Below are positions 50,638-59,759 of a stretch of DNA of 64,000 nt, piece by piece. Positions within the stretch are counted from its first letter, which is position 1. Each line of letters starts with the position of its first letter. The notes under the pieces are model-generated. The model was not told where the DNA came from. It worked only from the letters and a program-made list of their open reading frames with translations, and did no database searches. A program made the translations under genes and the position numbers. Source of the DNA: RYN-230 sp963723595 (GTDB taxonomy: Bacteria > Actinomycetota > Actinomycetes > Streptosporangiales > Streptosporangiaceae); assembly GCA_963723595.1 (NCBI GenBank), contig CAVRRQ010000010.1, forward strand, positions 310,001 through 374,000, read 5' to 3'.

Positions 50638-51387
50638 ATGATCACCGACCTCTCAGGCCGGACGACCGTCGTCGTGGGCGCCAGCCGGGGCCTCGGGCGC
50701 GGGATCGCCCGCGCCTTCGCCGGGGCCGGCGCGGACGTGGTCGCGGTCGCCCGGAGCGGCCCGGCGCTGGCCGAGCTGGCTGCGGCCAGCCCGAACATCC
50801 AGGCGGAGGTCGCGGACGCGGCCGACGCGACGGTGGCGTGGAACCTGGTGGACCGTTACGACCCGGAGGTGCTCATCCTGGTCGCCGGGGCCAACCCCGT
50901 GATGCGGCGGCTCCAGGACCAGACGTGGGAGACTTTCTCGGTCAACTGGGAGACCGACGTCAGGATCGCGTTCACCTGGCTGCGCGAGGCCCTGCTGAAG
51001 CCTCTGCGGCCAGGCAGCCGGGTGGTGGTGATGAGCAGCGGCGCGGCCCTCAACGGGTCCCCGGCCAGCGGCGGGTACGCCGGGGCCAAGGCGGCCCAGC
51101 GGTTCATCGCGGGCTACGCCCAGGACGAGGCGCGCCGGGCCGGGCTGGACACCACCGTCACCGCGGTCATGCCCAGGATGACCCCGTACGGGGACGTGGG
51201 CCGGCGGGGTGTCCGGGCGTACGCGGCCCGCAGCGGCCAGACCGAGGAGTCTTATCTCAAACAGCTCGGAGAACTGCTGACCCCCGAGCTGGCCGGGGCC
51301 GTCCTGGTGGACCTGGTCCGGGCCGACCCGGCGACGGTAGCCCCCGGGTACGTGCTCACCGGCGCCGGGCTGCAGAAGCTGCCCTGA
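50638..51387 (+). CDS. Short-chain dehydrogenase/reductase
   Basis: 249 residues from ATG 50638, with GAGGAAAGAGG upstream. TVVVGASRGLGRGIARAFAGAG is the cofactor motif. VLILVAGANPVMRRL replaces the NNAG motif, and VVVMSSGAALNGSPASGGYAGAKAAQRF holds Ser and Y-x3-K, so catalysis is possible. A distant sister of the SDR at 49789, with 123 bases between them, so probably the same operon. The LTGAGLQKLP end is typical. Substrate unknown. A very strong hairpin terminator follows the stop by three bases. Confidence 0.9.
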   Translation: MITDLSGRTTVVVGASRGLGRGIARAFAGAGADVVAVARSGPALAELAAASPNIQAEVADAADATVAWNLVDRYDPEVLILVAGANPVMRRLQDQTWETFSVNWETDVRIAFTWLREALLKPLRPGSRVVVMSSGAALNGSPASGGYAGAKAAQRFIAGYAQDEARRAGLDTTVTAVMPRMTPYGDVGRRGVRAYAARSGQTEESYLKQLGELLTPELAGAVLVDLVRADPATVAPGYVLTGAGLQKLP

Positions 51388-51390
51388 GCA

Positions 51391-51426
51391 CCGCCGCGGC
51401 CCGCCGAATCCGGCGGGCCGCGGCGG
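51391..51426. terminator. Strong bidirectional terminator
   Basis: A perfect 16-base stem (CCGCCGCGGCCCGCCG and its complement) with the loop AATC. It separates the SDR gene from the convergent cytochrome b gene. Confidence 0.85.
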
Positions 51427-51467
51427 CTGCGGACAAGGGATCTGCCACCCCGGGGCGGTCGGATCTA

Positions 51468-53342
51468 TCACGACCTTGAATGGGTGGGGGTCCTGGCGGG
51501 GGCTTTGCCATTTCCTGTGCCGGATTCCGGTGTCTGGCCCGGGTGGGGGACCGGGTCTGGTGCCGGGCTTTCCCAGTGCCCCCGCCAGATGAGCCGGTGC
51601 ACGGGGATGAGGCGGGGGATGTCGCGCAGTCCGGGGATGAACGGGATCAGCAGCAGCAAGATGGTGGCCAGGCCGGTCATGTAGATGGCGATCATGTCGA
51701 TGTTCGCGGAGTTGGTCCAGCCCGGGACCTGGTACCAGAGGGTGTAGAGCCAGAGCCAGGGCTGGCCTGGATAGCTGCCAGTCTCGTTCATGACGCCCCA
51801 CTGGCTGCCGGTCAGGCCCATCGCTGTGGCCTTGTTGACGAAGTAGGCGCCGTCTTCGATGAACAGCAGCGGCTTGGTGAAGTTGGTGCCGTAGAACGGC
51901 TGCTGGGAGAGCAGGTCGGTGTCCAGTGCGCCGCTGCGCGCCAGGGTAAGTTCTCCGGCCATCAGCGCCGGGACCGGACCGTCGCCCGCCGCGGGGGTGA
52001 CCGGGCTGCCGCCGGCGAACCTCACCTTCGCCACGGCGGTGCCGTAGGCGCTGGCCCATTTCAGCTGCTGGGCGTCGGAGGCAGCTTTGTAGGTAGCGAG
52101 CGGGGCGGCGATGGCCGGGTCGGTGCGGGCGAGCGCCGTGAGCGGCCCGATAACGAAGTCCTGGGCGGCGTTGACCGGCTGCCGTACCCCGGTGATGACG
52201 GCGGGGGAGAACAGCAGCCGCTGGGCGCTGGCGTTCTGGTGGTTGTAGGGCGGCCCGTAGGTGGCGGTCTCGCTGGTGCCGTTCAGTTCGCTGGCGGCGG
52301 TGCCCAGGAAGTCCGCGGGCGCGAGCCTCGCCCAGGTCGCGATGGTGACCGGCGGCACGTCGGGCGAGGACAGCAAGCCGGCCAGGCCCAGGGTCAGGGC
52401 CAGCACGACCACCGCCGCGATGGTGCCTTCCTTGAGGATGTCGTAGCGCCGGTTCGGCCCGCGCCAGGGGGCGGCGTCGGCGGCGGCGATGGCGCGCCGC
52501 CGGAGCCGGCCGGTTCCCTTGACCTCGGCGGCGTGGGCGTCGATCGGGTGCGCCACCCCGTGCATGCGGACCAGCAGGACGTGCGCGCCGACGATGGCGA
52601 TGAGCACGATCGGGAGGAGCACGATGTGCCACATCAGCATCTGGCCGAAGTTCATCACGTTGAAGAACGCGCCGACCCCGACGGAGTTGAAGGCGTCCTT
52701 GCCGCTGGTGGAGATCCACTGGGAGTCGAAGTTCTGCTGGGACAGGTAGCCGGTGAAACACTCCACGACCGAGGCGGCGAACGCGACCACGCCGGTGATC
52801 CAGGTCCAGGTCCGCTTGCCCCGCCAGGCCGCCATCCAGAACTTGCCCCACAGATGGATGACCAGCAGGGCCATGAACAGCTCGACGCTCCACACGTGCA
52901 GGCTGTTGAAGAAGTGGCCGACTGAGTTGTAATGCCACCAGTCCGGGCCGCCCAGCGCGAGGCCGAACCCCGACACGATCGCGACCCCGAGCGCGGCCAG
53001 CGAGCCGACACCGAACACGTAGATCCAGGATGCGACGTAGGCGGGCTGGCTGTCGGGCAGCAATTTGCCTGGTGGCAGCGTCCGCAGCGCGCGGCGGCGC
53101 ACCCGGGCGGTCCACATCCCGGCGGCGGGGTCATCAGCGGGATCACCCGCTCTCGCCGCGCCGCCATCCGCAGCGTCGTCTGTGGCCGGATCGGCAATTA
53201 TGGTGGGCGCCGCGCGGACTCCCCGCGGGAACGGGAGTAGCAGCGCGGCGCCGAAGATGACGACCATTACCGCGATCAGGACCAGGTTGGCCACTGAAAC
53301 GTCAAAGATCGACCAGTGCACGAAGGTACCGGGCTGATTCAT
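51468..53342 (-). CDS. Orphan cytochrome b (b6-type N-terminal domain) with large extracytoplasmic insert
   Basis: About 624 residues from ATG 53342; GTG 53423 would add 27. A first helix (LVLIAVMVVIFGAALLLPF) precedes the four-helix heme core. In helix B the His pair is LHVWSVELFMALLVIHLW (spacing 14); in helix D it is WHIVLLPIVLIAIVGAHVL (spacing 15), the spacing of cytochrome b6. CFTGYLSQQNFDSQW is the typical PEWY-side loop. After helix six a soluble segment of about 200 residues (PPVTIATWARLAP to SYPGQPWLW) has no family I know, then a last helix (MIAIYMTGLATILLLLIPFIPG). No Rieske or c-type subunit is adjacent. It may transfer electrons to an unknown partner. Confidence 0.85.
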   Translation of the reverse strand: MNQPGTFVHWSIFDVSVANLVLIAVMVVIFGAALLLPFPRGVRAAPTIIADPATDDAADGGAARAGDPADDPAAGMWTARVRRRALRTLPPGKLLPDSQPAYVASWIYVFGVGSLAALGVAIVSGFGLALGGPDWWHYNSVGHFFNSLHVWSVELFMALLVIHLWGKFWMAAWRGKRTWTWITGVVAFAASVVECFTGYLSQQNFDSQWISTSGKDAFNSVGVGAFFNVMNFGQMLMWHIVLLPIVLIAIVGAHVLLVRMHGVAHPIDAHAAEVKGTGRLRRRAIAAADAAPWRGPNRRYDILKEGTIAAVVVLALTLGLAGLLSSPDVPPVTIATWARLAPADFLGTAASELNGTSETATYGPPYNHQNASAQRLLFSPAVITGVRQPVNAAQDFVIGPLTALARTDPAIAAPLATYKAASDAQQLKWASAYGTAVAKVRFAGGSPVTPAAGDGPVPALMAGELTLARSGALDTDLLSQQPFYGTNFTKPLLFIEDGAYFVNKATAMGLTGSQWGVMNETGSYPGQPWLWLYTLWYQVPGWTNSANIDMIAIYMTGLATILLLLIPFIPGLRDIPRLIPVHRLIWRGHWESPAPDPVPHPGQTPESGTGNGKAPARTPTHSRS

Positions 53343-53751
53343 GGTGATCGCCAGAGCGACAGCAGCTGGCGGGCGGATCCTGGCATTGTCCACCTCGGTG
53401 TGCGTACGAACGCATGACGCCACCGGGGTCCGGAGCAGCCTTACTATTATCTCGGGTCACCCGGGCGCACTCACCGGATCTTCCCTACCGGCAGGCTACT
53501 CCTGGTAATCGCACACCACCAGCGCCATGGTGGCCAGACCTGCGTCACCCGCGGCGATCCGGGGGCGCCGCCCTGATTGGCTGGCGGTACCGGCGCACGG
53601 GCACGTCGGCCGGGCGCGGTGATGTCGCACGGGTCCCTCACCGGGAGGCACGCTTCCGGGTAAGCCGGCTGAAAAAAGTTCTTCCGGACCGGTAGTAGAG
53701 CAGGTGGCCCGTTCGTCATTCACATGACGGACAGACAAGGAGGGCAACACG
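53343..53751. other. Intergenic region upstream of the DGPF/ECF42 operon
   Basis: No gene seen. Contains an AT-rich spot TTACTATTATCTC near 53443 and a hairpin CGGGTCACCCG near 53453. An ECF42-type promoter (TGTCGA about 16-17 bases from a CGTC/CGAC-type -10) was looked for: CGTC occurs at 53714, but no matching -35 was found. Confidence 0.4.
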
Positions 53752-54093
53752 ATGAAGTACCTGATGCTGGTCTGCACGGACCCCGACTACACGCCTGGCC
53801 AGGACGACGGCGCCCCGGACGTCGAGGACTGGGTCGCGGACATGGATGGCAAGGGAATCAGGGTGATGGGCAACCGGACCCGGCCGGCCAGCGACGCCAC
53901 CACAGTCCGGGTGCGCAACCGTGAGGTGCTGCTGACCGACGGGCCCTATGCGGAAACCAAGGACCTGATCGCCGGCTTCGACATCCTCGAGTGTGCCGAC
54001 CTGGACGAGGCGATCGACGTGGCGTCCAAGCACCCGATGGCGTGGGCCGGGGCGATCGAACTGCGCCCGTTCTGGCCCGACGGCGAGGACTAG
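53752..54093 (+). CDS. DGPF (YCII-related) protein, partner of the ECF42 sigma factor
   Basis: 113 residues from ATG 53752 with AAGGAGG upstream. MKYLMLVCTDPDY is the usual start; VRNREVLLTDGPYAETKDLIAGFDILECADLDEAIDVASKHP contains the DGPYAETKE-like motif that names the family (DGPF). Such proteins are almost always encoded beside ECF42 sigma factors and depend on them for expression; their biochemical function is unknown. The sigma gene starts 24 bases after this stop, in the same operon. Confidence 0.93.
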   Translation: MKYLMLVCTDPDYTPGQDDGAPDVEDWVADMDGKGIRVMGNRTRPASDATTVRVRNREVLLTDGPYAETKDLIAGFDILECADLDEAIDVASKHPMAWAGAIELRPFWPDGED

Positions 54094-54116
54094 CAGCGAC
54101 TGGCAGGCCGGGAGCA

Positions 54117-55395
54117 GTGACGGCTGAGATACACGAGCACATCGCCGGGATCTACGCCGACGGATGGAGCCGGATCGTGGCCACCATGATCCGGCTCACC
54201 GGCGGCGACTGGGACCTGGCCGAGGAGTGTGCCCAGGACGCGTTCGCGCAGGCGCTCCAGACGTGGCCGCAGTCCGGTGTGCCCGGCCAGCCGGTAGCGT
54301 GGCTCACCACCACGGCACGTCACCGCGCCATCGACCGGATGCGCCGCGCATCGGCCGAAGCGGCGAAGCTGCGGGAGGTGGCGGCGATGGAACCGGTGCC
54401 GCCCTACGCGAGCGACAGCGAGATCCCGGATGAGCGCCTGGAACTCATGTTCACCTGCTGCCATCCCTCGCTGAACCTCGATGCCCAGGTGGCGCTGACC
54501 CTGCGGAGCCTGTCCGGCCTGAGTACCGCGGAGATCGCCCGTGCGTTCCTCGTGCCGGAACGGACCATGGGCCAGCGCCTCTTCCGGGCCAAGCAGAAGG
54601 TCGCGCACGCGGGCATCCCGTTCCGCGTCCCGCCCCCGCACCTGCTGCCCGAGCGCCTTCCCGCCGTGCTCCACGTTCTCTACCTGCTCTTCAATCGAGG
54701 GGTACGGGGAGCCGCAGGAGACCCGGCTGTCCCGGGAGGCCATCCGCCTGGCGCGCGTGCTGGCGCTGCTGATGCCGGACGAGCCTGAGGCGCACGGCAT
54801 GCTCGCGCTGATGCTGCTGCACGACGCACGGCGGCCAGCGCGCGCCGACCTGGACGGCGACCTGGTCACCCTGGACGAGCAGGACCGCTCGCTGTGGGAC
54901 CAGGCCCAGATCGCCGAGGGCACCGCCGTCCTGGAACGGGCGCTGCGCCGCCGCCAGGCCGGCCCGTTCCAGATCCAGGCGGCCATCGCCGCGTGCCACG
55001 CCATCGCGCCCACCGCGGCCCAGACCGACTGGCCGCAGATCGCCGGGCTGTACGGGCGGCTCGCGCGCGTCGCCCCGAGCGTCATCGTGGACCTGAATCG
55101 TGCCGTCGCGATCGGCATGGCCGACGGCCCGGAGGCAGCGCTGCCGCTGGTCGACGCGATCAGCGGGACCGGGCAGCTGGACACCTACTACCTGCTGCAT
55201 GCCACGCGGGCCGACCTGCTGCGCCGGGCCGGGCGCATGCCGGAGGCAGCTGAAAATTACCGCCTGGCCGCTGACCTGGCGCCGACCGGGGCCGAACGCC
55301 GTTTTCTGCGGAACCGGCTGGCCCGGCGACCTGGCGGTGGAGGCGCGCCCGCGGGTGGCGGTGCGCCCGCAGCCGGCGGTCAGGGCGGGCAATAA
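54117..55395 (+). CDS. ECF42 sigma factor with C-terminal TPR-like domain
   Basis: About 425 residues from GTG 54117, with one +1 correction near 54703. Region 2: GWSRIVATMIRLTGGDWDLAEECAQDAFAQALQTWP, PVAWLTTTARHRAIDRMRR. Region 4: RSLSGLSTAEIARAFLVPERTMGQRLFRAKQKV. The long C-terminus (DUF6596) begins RVPPPHLLPERLPAVLHVLYLLFNRGYGE, then RLARVLALLMPDEPEAHGMLALMLLHDARRPAR and TPR-like helices. The ECF42 group is defined by this extension and the DGPF partner, which lies directly upstream. No anti-sigma gene; the extension regulates. A Gly/Ala-rich tail ends it. Confidence 0.92.
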
Positions 55396-55994
55396 TGGGC
55401 GGCGTGGACAACAGCCACTACAGCCTGGTCATCGCGGCGGCTCAGGCGGCGGGGCCGTGTCCTCCCGGCGGCGAGACGGCCTGGGGCCGCCGGGTGCACG
55501 GCCTGACGGTTGACCTGCACCTGATCGCCCAGCAGGCCAGGCAGGACATCGAGCGGCTGGAGTCAGCCCGGACCTTCATCGCCTTCCTGGAGAAGGTCGA
55601 GATCGAGGAGTCGAGCCGGCGTGGGCTGCTCACGCTGCGCCTGCCGTCGGGTGAGACCGAGCCGATCCGCACCGAGCAGAAGGACAGCGACCGCGGCCGC
55701 GCGCTGATCGAGCGGGCCCGGTCCCTGGAAGGCCGCTGGGTGCTGGTCTACCGCTACAACGAGCGCAAGGCCGGGCAGCGGGCCCAGTCGGTCAGGATGC
55801 TGGCCCACCTGATGGACATGGGCGCTGACGGGGCCGTGCCCAGCACCACGGCGAAGAAGATCGTGCTCCAGGAGGCGGGCGGTGACACGGCGCGGGCCCA
55901 GGAAGCGTGGACGGCCGCAGGCCTGCCCGGGACCGGGCCGGTCAATGTCGATCAGCTGGAGCAGGCGCGCGCGGTGGCGCGGAAAGCCCGGTAA
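55395..55994 (+). CDS. Hypothetical protein coupled to the ECF42 gene
   Basis: 199 residues; ATG 55395 shares one base with the sigma stop (TAATG), so translation is coupled. Helical N-terminus (DLHLIAQQARQDIERLESARTFIAFLEKVEIEES), then a small beta part (RRGLLTLRLPSGETEPIRTE), EGRWVLVYRYNERKAGQRAQSVRMLAHLMDMGAD and a helical end. Hydrophilic, no membrane segment. I recognise no family. The N-terminal part could be a coiled coil, and the middle recalls a nucleotide- or ligand-binding beta barrel. Probably part of the ECF42 operon. Confidence 0.7.
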   Translation: MGGVDNSHYSLVIAAAQAAGPCPPGGETAWGRRVHGLTVDLHLIAQQARQDIERLESARTFIAFLEKVEIEESSRRGLLTLRLPSGETEPIRTEQKDSDRGRALIERARSLEGRWVLVYRYNERKAGQRAQSVRMLAHLMDMGADGAVPSTTAKKIVLQEAGGDTARAQEAWTAAGLPGTGPVNVDQLEQARAVARKAR

Positions 55995-56198
55995 AGGCAG
56001 CGAGCAACGACCAGCTCCCCTCTTCATGCCCAGCGTGATAACAGCAAGAAGCGGGAGACGTTCATGTTAAACGGCCCGTGCAGGGAGCCGGGGGTCCGGG
56101 ACGGACCAAGCCGACCCGAGCCGAAATCGAAGCGATCCGTCCCGGATCTTACAAAACTCGCCAGGCCACGCTGGGGGAGTCGGGTCTCCGGCAGCATC

Positions 56199-56227
56199 TT
56201 GCTGTTATCAGCGGGAACTTGTACGCT
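56199..56227 (+). promoter_or_regulatory. Sigma70-like promoter for a leaderless gene
   Basis: TTGCTG at 56199-56204 and TACGCT at 56222-56227, 17 bases apart. The start codon of the next gene (ATG 56235) lies seven bases after the -10, where transcription should begin, so the mRNA would be leaderless. No Shine-Dalgarno precedes the ATG. Confidence 0.5.
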
Positions 56228-56234
56228 TCGTGGC

Positions 56235-57086
56235 ATGTCGGCACGGGAGGCCCGTTCCTCGGCCAGCGACGCCATTGACGACTTCATCCGGCATCTGGCC
56301 GACCGCCAGTTTGCCGCCACCACCCGCCGCATCCGCAGGCACTTCCTCGATGAGTACCTCCAGCATGCCCAGCAGGCCACCGGCACCCTCCGGATCACGG
56401 TCGGGGAGCTGATGGATCCCGCGCGGACCGACGCCTGGCTCTCCGACGCGGCCGCGGGCAGGCTCCGCGCCCGCAACACCCTCCGCGGTCCCCATGCGGC
56501 CGCCTATCCCAACTCCATGCGAGTGCGCATCGACTCCTACAACGCCCTCGCCGGGTTCCTGGGCCTGCCCGGCCGGCGCGAGAATGAGCCGCCCGCCCGC
56601 GGTTTCTACCTGACCCCCGCCGACACCCAGCGAGTCCTCTACGACCTGACCGTCCGCAGGCTGCCCCAGGCCAACGCCGCGATCGCGCTGCGTACCGCGG
56701 CGGTGGCGGCGATGGTCGCCGACACCGGCCGCGGCGTCCCCGAGCTGGCCGGGCTCAGGGTCAGCGCCCTGCACCTGGACGGCGGGGCACGCGTGGACCT
56801 GGCCGACGGCTCATGCGAGCTCGGCGGCCCGGCCGTGCAGATCCTCACCCGCTGGCTCGAGGCCAGGGCCGAGATCATTGCCGAGCTCGAGGGCAGCGAC
56901 CCGGGCTACCTGTGGATCCCGACGAAGCCCGGACGGCCCCGCGGCGGCCGCCCCGCCGTCAAGCCCGGCCTCACCCCCGCGGCCGTCCGGACCCTCCACG
57001 CGGCGCACCGCACCCTGCTCAGCCGCATGCTCGGCACTCCACTGCGCCCCGGCGCCCTCCGCGCGGCAGGCCAACGGTCTAATTAA
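56235..57086 (+). CDS. Tyrosine recombinase-like protein without visible catalytic set
   Basis: 283 residues from ATG 56235. The N-terminal SAM-like core-binding domain is seen in ASDAIDDFIRHLADRQFAATTRRIRRHFLDEYLQHAQQ. The start of the catalytic fold follows (AAVAAMVADTGRGVPELAGLRVSALHLDGG), where integrases have T-G-x-R-x-x-E-L; here GRGVPEL keeps the Arg in a shifted form. The C-terminal H-x-x-R and nucleophilic Tyr are absent; LRPGALRAAGQ ends the protein. It may bind DNA without recombination. Almost adjacent to the UvrA-like gene (4 bases), so co-transcribed. Confidence 0.6.
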   Translation: MSAREARSSASDAIDDFIRHLADRQFAATTRRIRRHFLDEYLQHAQQATGTLRITVGELMDPARTDAWLSDAAAGRLRARNTLRGPHAAAYPNSMRVRIDSYNALAGFLGLPGRRENEPPARGFYLTPADTQRVLYDLTVRRLPQANAAIALRTAAVAAMVADTGRGVPELAGLRVSALHLDGGARVDLADGSCELGGPAVQILTRWLEARAEIIAELEGSDPGYLWIPTKPGRPRGGRPAVKPGLTPAAVRTLHAAHRTLLSRMLGTPLRPGALRAAGQRSN

Positions 57087-57089
57087 ACG

Positions 57090-59749
57090 ATGGGCCCTGA
57101 TGACAACGCGCTGGACGGGCGGGGTGACGGGCGGGGTGACGGGCGTCCCCCTGCCGGGCGGGCCGCGTCGGCGCTGCCGGTGCCCGCCGGCCTGCCCCGC
57201 GCCATCCAGATTCGCGGCGCCCGGCACAACAACCTGCGGCACCTGGACGTAGACGTTCCGCTGTGGCGGACCGTCGCCGTCGTCGGCGTATCCGGGTCCG
57301 GGAAGACCTCGCTGGCCATCGGCACCCTCTACGCCGAGGGGATGCACCGCTTCCTGGAGGCGCTGAGCACCTACAGCCGCCGCCGGCTGGCCCAGGCCCA
57401 GCGCCCGGCCGTGGACCGGATCGACCACCTGCCGCCCGCACTGGCCCTGCGCCAGCGCCCGCCGGTGCCCGGCCCGCGCAGCACGGTCGGGACCATGACC
57501 GAGGTCCTCAACATCCTGCGCCTGATGATGTCGCGGCTGGGCTCGCATGTGTGCCCGAACGGCCACCGCGTCGAGCCATCGGTGGCGACGCAGGACATGG
57601 AGATCGTGTGCCCCGTGTGCGGCGCGCACTTCGAGGCGCCCAGCGCCGAGTCCTTCTCCTTCAACTCCTACGGCGCGTGCCCCGCCTGCAACGGCCTGGG
57701 AATGCGGACCGAGGTCGACGCCGGCACCCTCGTCCCCGACCAGGACAAGACCATCGAGGAAGGCGCCGTCCTGCCGTGGAACGCGGGCTCCCGCCGGCTG
57801 TACCAGTACGCGGCCCGCGAGCTCGGGGTCCGGCTCGACGTGCCGTACCGGGAGCTGACCCCGCGCGAGAAGGACATCGTGCTGCACGGCGAGCCCGTCC
57901 AGCGGCGGGTGACGTTCGCGTCGGGCCGGTCAGGGCGGCCCGTGCAGCTCAACGTGACCTACGAGAACGCCATCGCCACCGTGGAGCGGGGGCTGCGCAG
58001 CGACAACGAGGTCAGCCGCGGGCGGGTGCGGCGCTTCCTGGTCACCCGGACCTGCTCCGTGTGCCACGGCACCCGGCTGCGCCCCGAGGCGCTGCGGTCG
58101 CTGCTGGGCGGCCGCAACCTCGCGGAAATCAGCGCACTCCGGCTGGACGAGCTGCGGTCGTTCGCGGCCGGACTGCCCGGCGGGCTGCCGGCCGAGCTGG
58201 CCCCGCTGACCGCAGGCCTGGTCGGCGAGCTGGACGGCGGGCTCGCGCCGCTGCTCGACGTGGGGCTCGGCTACCTCCAGCTGGACCGGTCCGGCGCATC
58301 ATTGTCGGCGGGGGAGCGGCAGCGCATCGAGCTCACCTCGACGGTGCGGGCCAGCACGACCGGCATGCTCTACGTGCTGGATGAGCCGTCCGTGGGGCTG
58401 CATCCGAGCAACGTCGAAGGGCTGCGCCGGACGATCGCCGCCCTCGCCGCGAACGGCAACTCCGTCGTGGTCGTGGAGCACGAACGGGAGCTCATCCGCA
58501 CCGCGGACTGGGTCATCGAGCTCGGCCCCGCCGCCGGGACGCTCGGCGGCACCATCGTCGCCGAGGGGACCCCGGACCAGCTCACGGCGGACCCAGACTC
58601 CATCATGGGGCCCTTCCTGGCCGGCACGGCGACCGTGCGGCGGGACCGGGCCACCCCGCCTGAGCCTGGCGGGCAGGCCAGCATCGAAGTCGGCGACCTG
58701 TACAACCTGCACGGCGTGACCGCCGCCTTCCCGCTGCACCGGCTCACCGCCGTGGCCGGGCCGTCCGGAGCCGGGAAGACCGCCCTGGTCCTGGACAGCC
58801 TCGTCCCGGCCGCGCTGGCCCGGCTCAATGACCTGCCGCTGCCGGGCCACGTCCGGGCCCTCGACCTGGCCGGCATCCACCAGGTCGTGCAGATCGACGC
58901 CTCACCCATCGGGCAGAACGCGCGATCGACGCCGGCCACCTACTCCGGGGCCTTCGACGCGATCCGCCGCCGGTACGCCGGCTCGCCCGCCGCCAGGCGC
59001 CGGACGTGGAAGCCCGGTCACTTCTCCTTCAACACCCGCGAGGGCCAGTGCCCGACCTGCCGGGGCCTGGGCGATATCGACCTCGACGTGCAGTACCTGC
59101 CCGACATCAGCGTCGAGTGCCCGACCTGCCACGGCGCCCGGTTCAATGACGCCACCCTCGAGGTCCGCGTCGACGGCCTCACCATCTCTGATGTTCTCGG
59201 CCTGACCGTGCATGACGCACTCGGCCGGTTTGCGCAGCAGGCACCGATCGCGGCGGCGCTGCGGCCCGTCGACGAGGTGGGCCTGGGCTACCTGCGGCTG
59301 GGCGAGCCCACGCCCTCCCTGTCCGGCGGCGAGGCCCAGCGGCTGCGGATCGCATCCCGCCTGCGCAGCAGCCAGCGTGGCGTGCTGTACGTCTTCGACG
59401 AGCCCTCGACGGGGCTGCATCCCCTCGACGTGGGCACGCTCGTCGGCGTGTTCGACCGGCTGCTCGACGCCGGGGCCACCATCATCGTCATCGACCATGA
59501 TCTCGACCTGCTCGCCACGGCCGACTACCTCATCGACATGGGACCCGGGGGAGGGCCCGACGGGGGCCGTATCGTCGCCCAGGGCACACCGCGGGACGTA
59601 GCACGTGATCCGGGCAGTGTCACCGCGCCCTGGCTGGCCGACCAGCTGGGCATGCCGGTCGCGGGGGGGAGCGGGTCGCGGGGGAGCGGGTCGCGGGGGA
59701 GCGGGTCGCGGGGGAGCGGGTCGCGGGGGAGCGGGTCGCCGGGCGGTAG
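57090..59749 (+). CDS. UvrA-like ABC ATPase (DrrC-type UvrA paralogue)
   Basis: About 885 residues from ATG 57090, unbroken through both ATPase halves. First half: GVSGSGKTSL (residue 66), zinc region with CPNGH, CPVCGAHF, CPACNGLGM and CSVCHGTRL, signature LSAGERQRI, Walker B YVLDEPSVGLHP. Second half: GPSGAGKTALV (557), CPTCRGLGDIDLDVQYL and CPTCHGARF, LSGGEAQRLRIASRL, LYVFDEPSTGLHP. It is shorter than housekeeping UvrA; paralogues such as DrrC of daunorubicin producers protect DNA from intercalators. A DrrAB-type exporter lies 3 kb on. The frame runs on without a stop to 60119, over the opposite gene; a one-base shift in the terminal GSGSR repeat would give a stop at about 59747. Confidence 0.88.
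59668..59743. repeat. Five tandem 15-base repeats at the uvrA-like 3' end
   Basis: Unit GGGAGCGGGTCGCGG, five copies, encoding GSGSR in the reading frame of the ATPase. Runs of G make slippage or assembly error likely and probably explain the missing stop codon. Confidence 0.8.
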
Positions 59750-59759
59750 CTGCCCACCG

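Noticed and set aside
53424..53751. ECF42 promoter before the DGPF gene
   Set aside because: CGTC at 53714 has no TGTCGA-like -35 at the right distance.
56235..57086. Active integrase of a mobile element
   Set aside because: Catalytic residues are not visible, and no attachment repeats, excisionase or cargo boundaries were found nearby.
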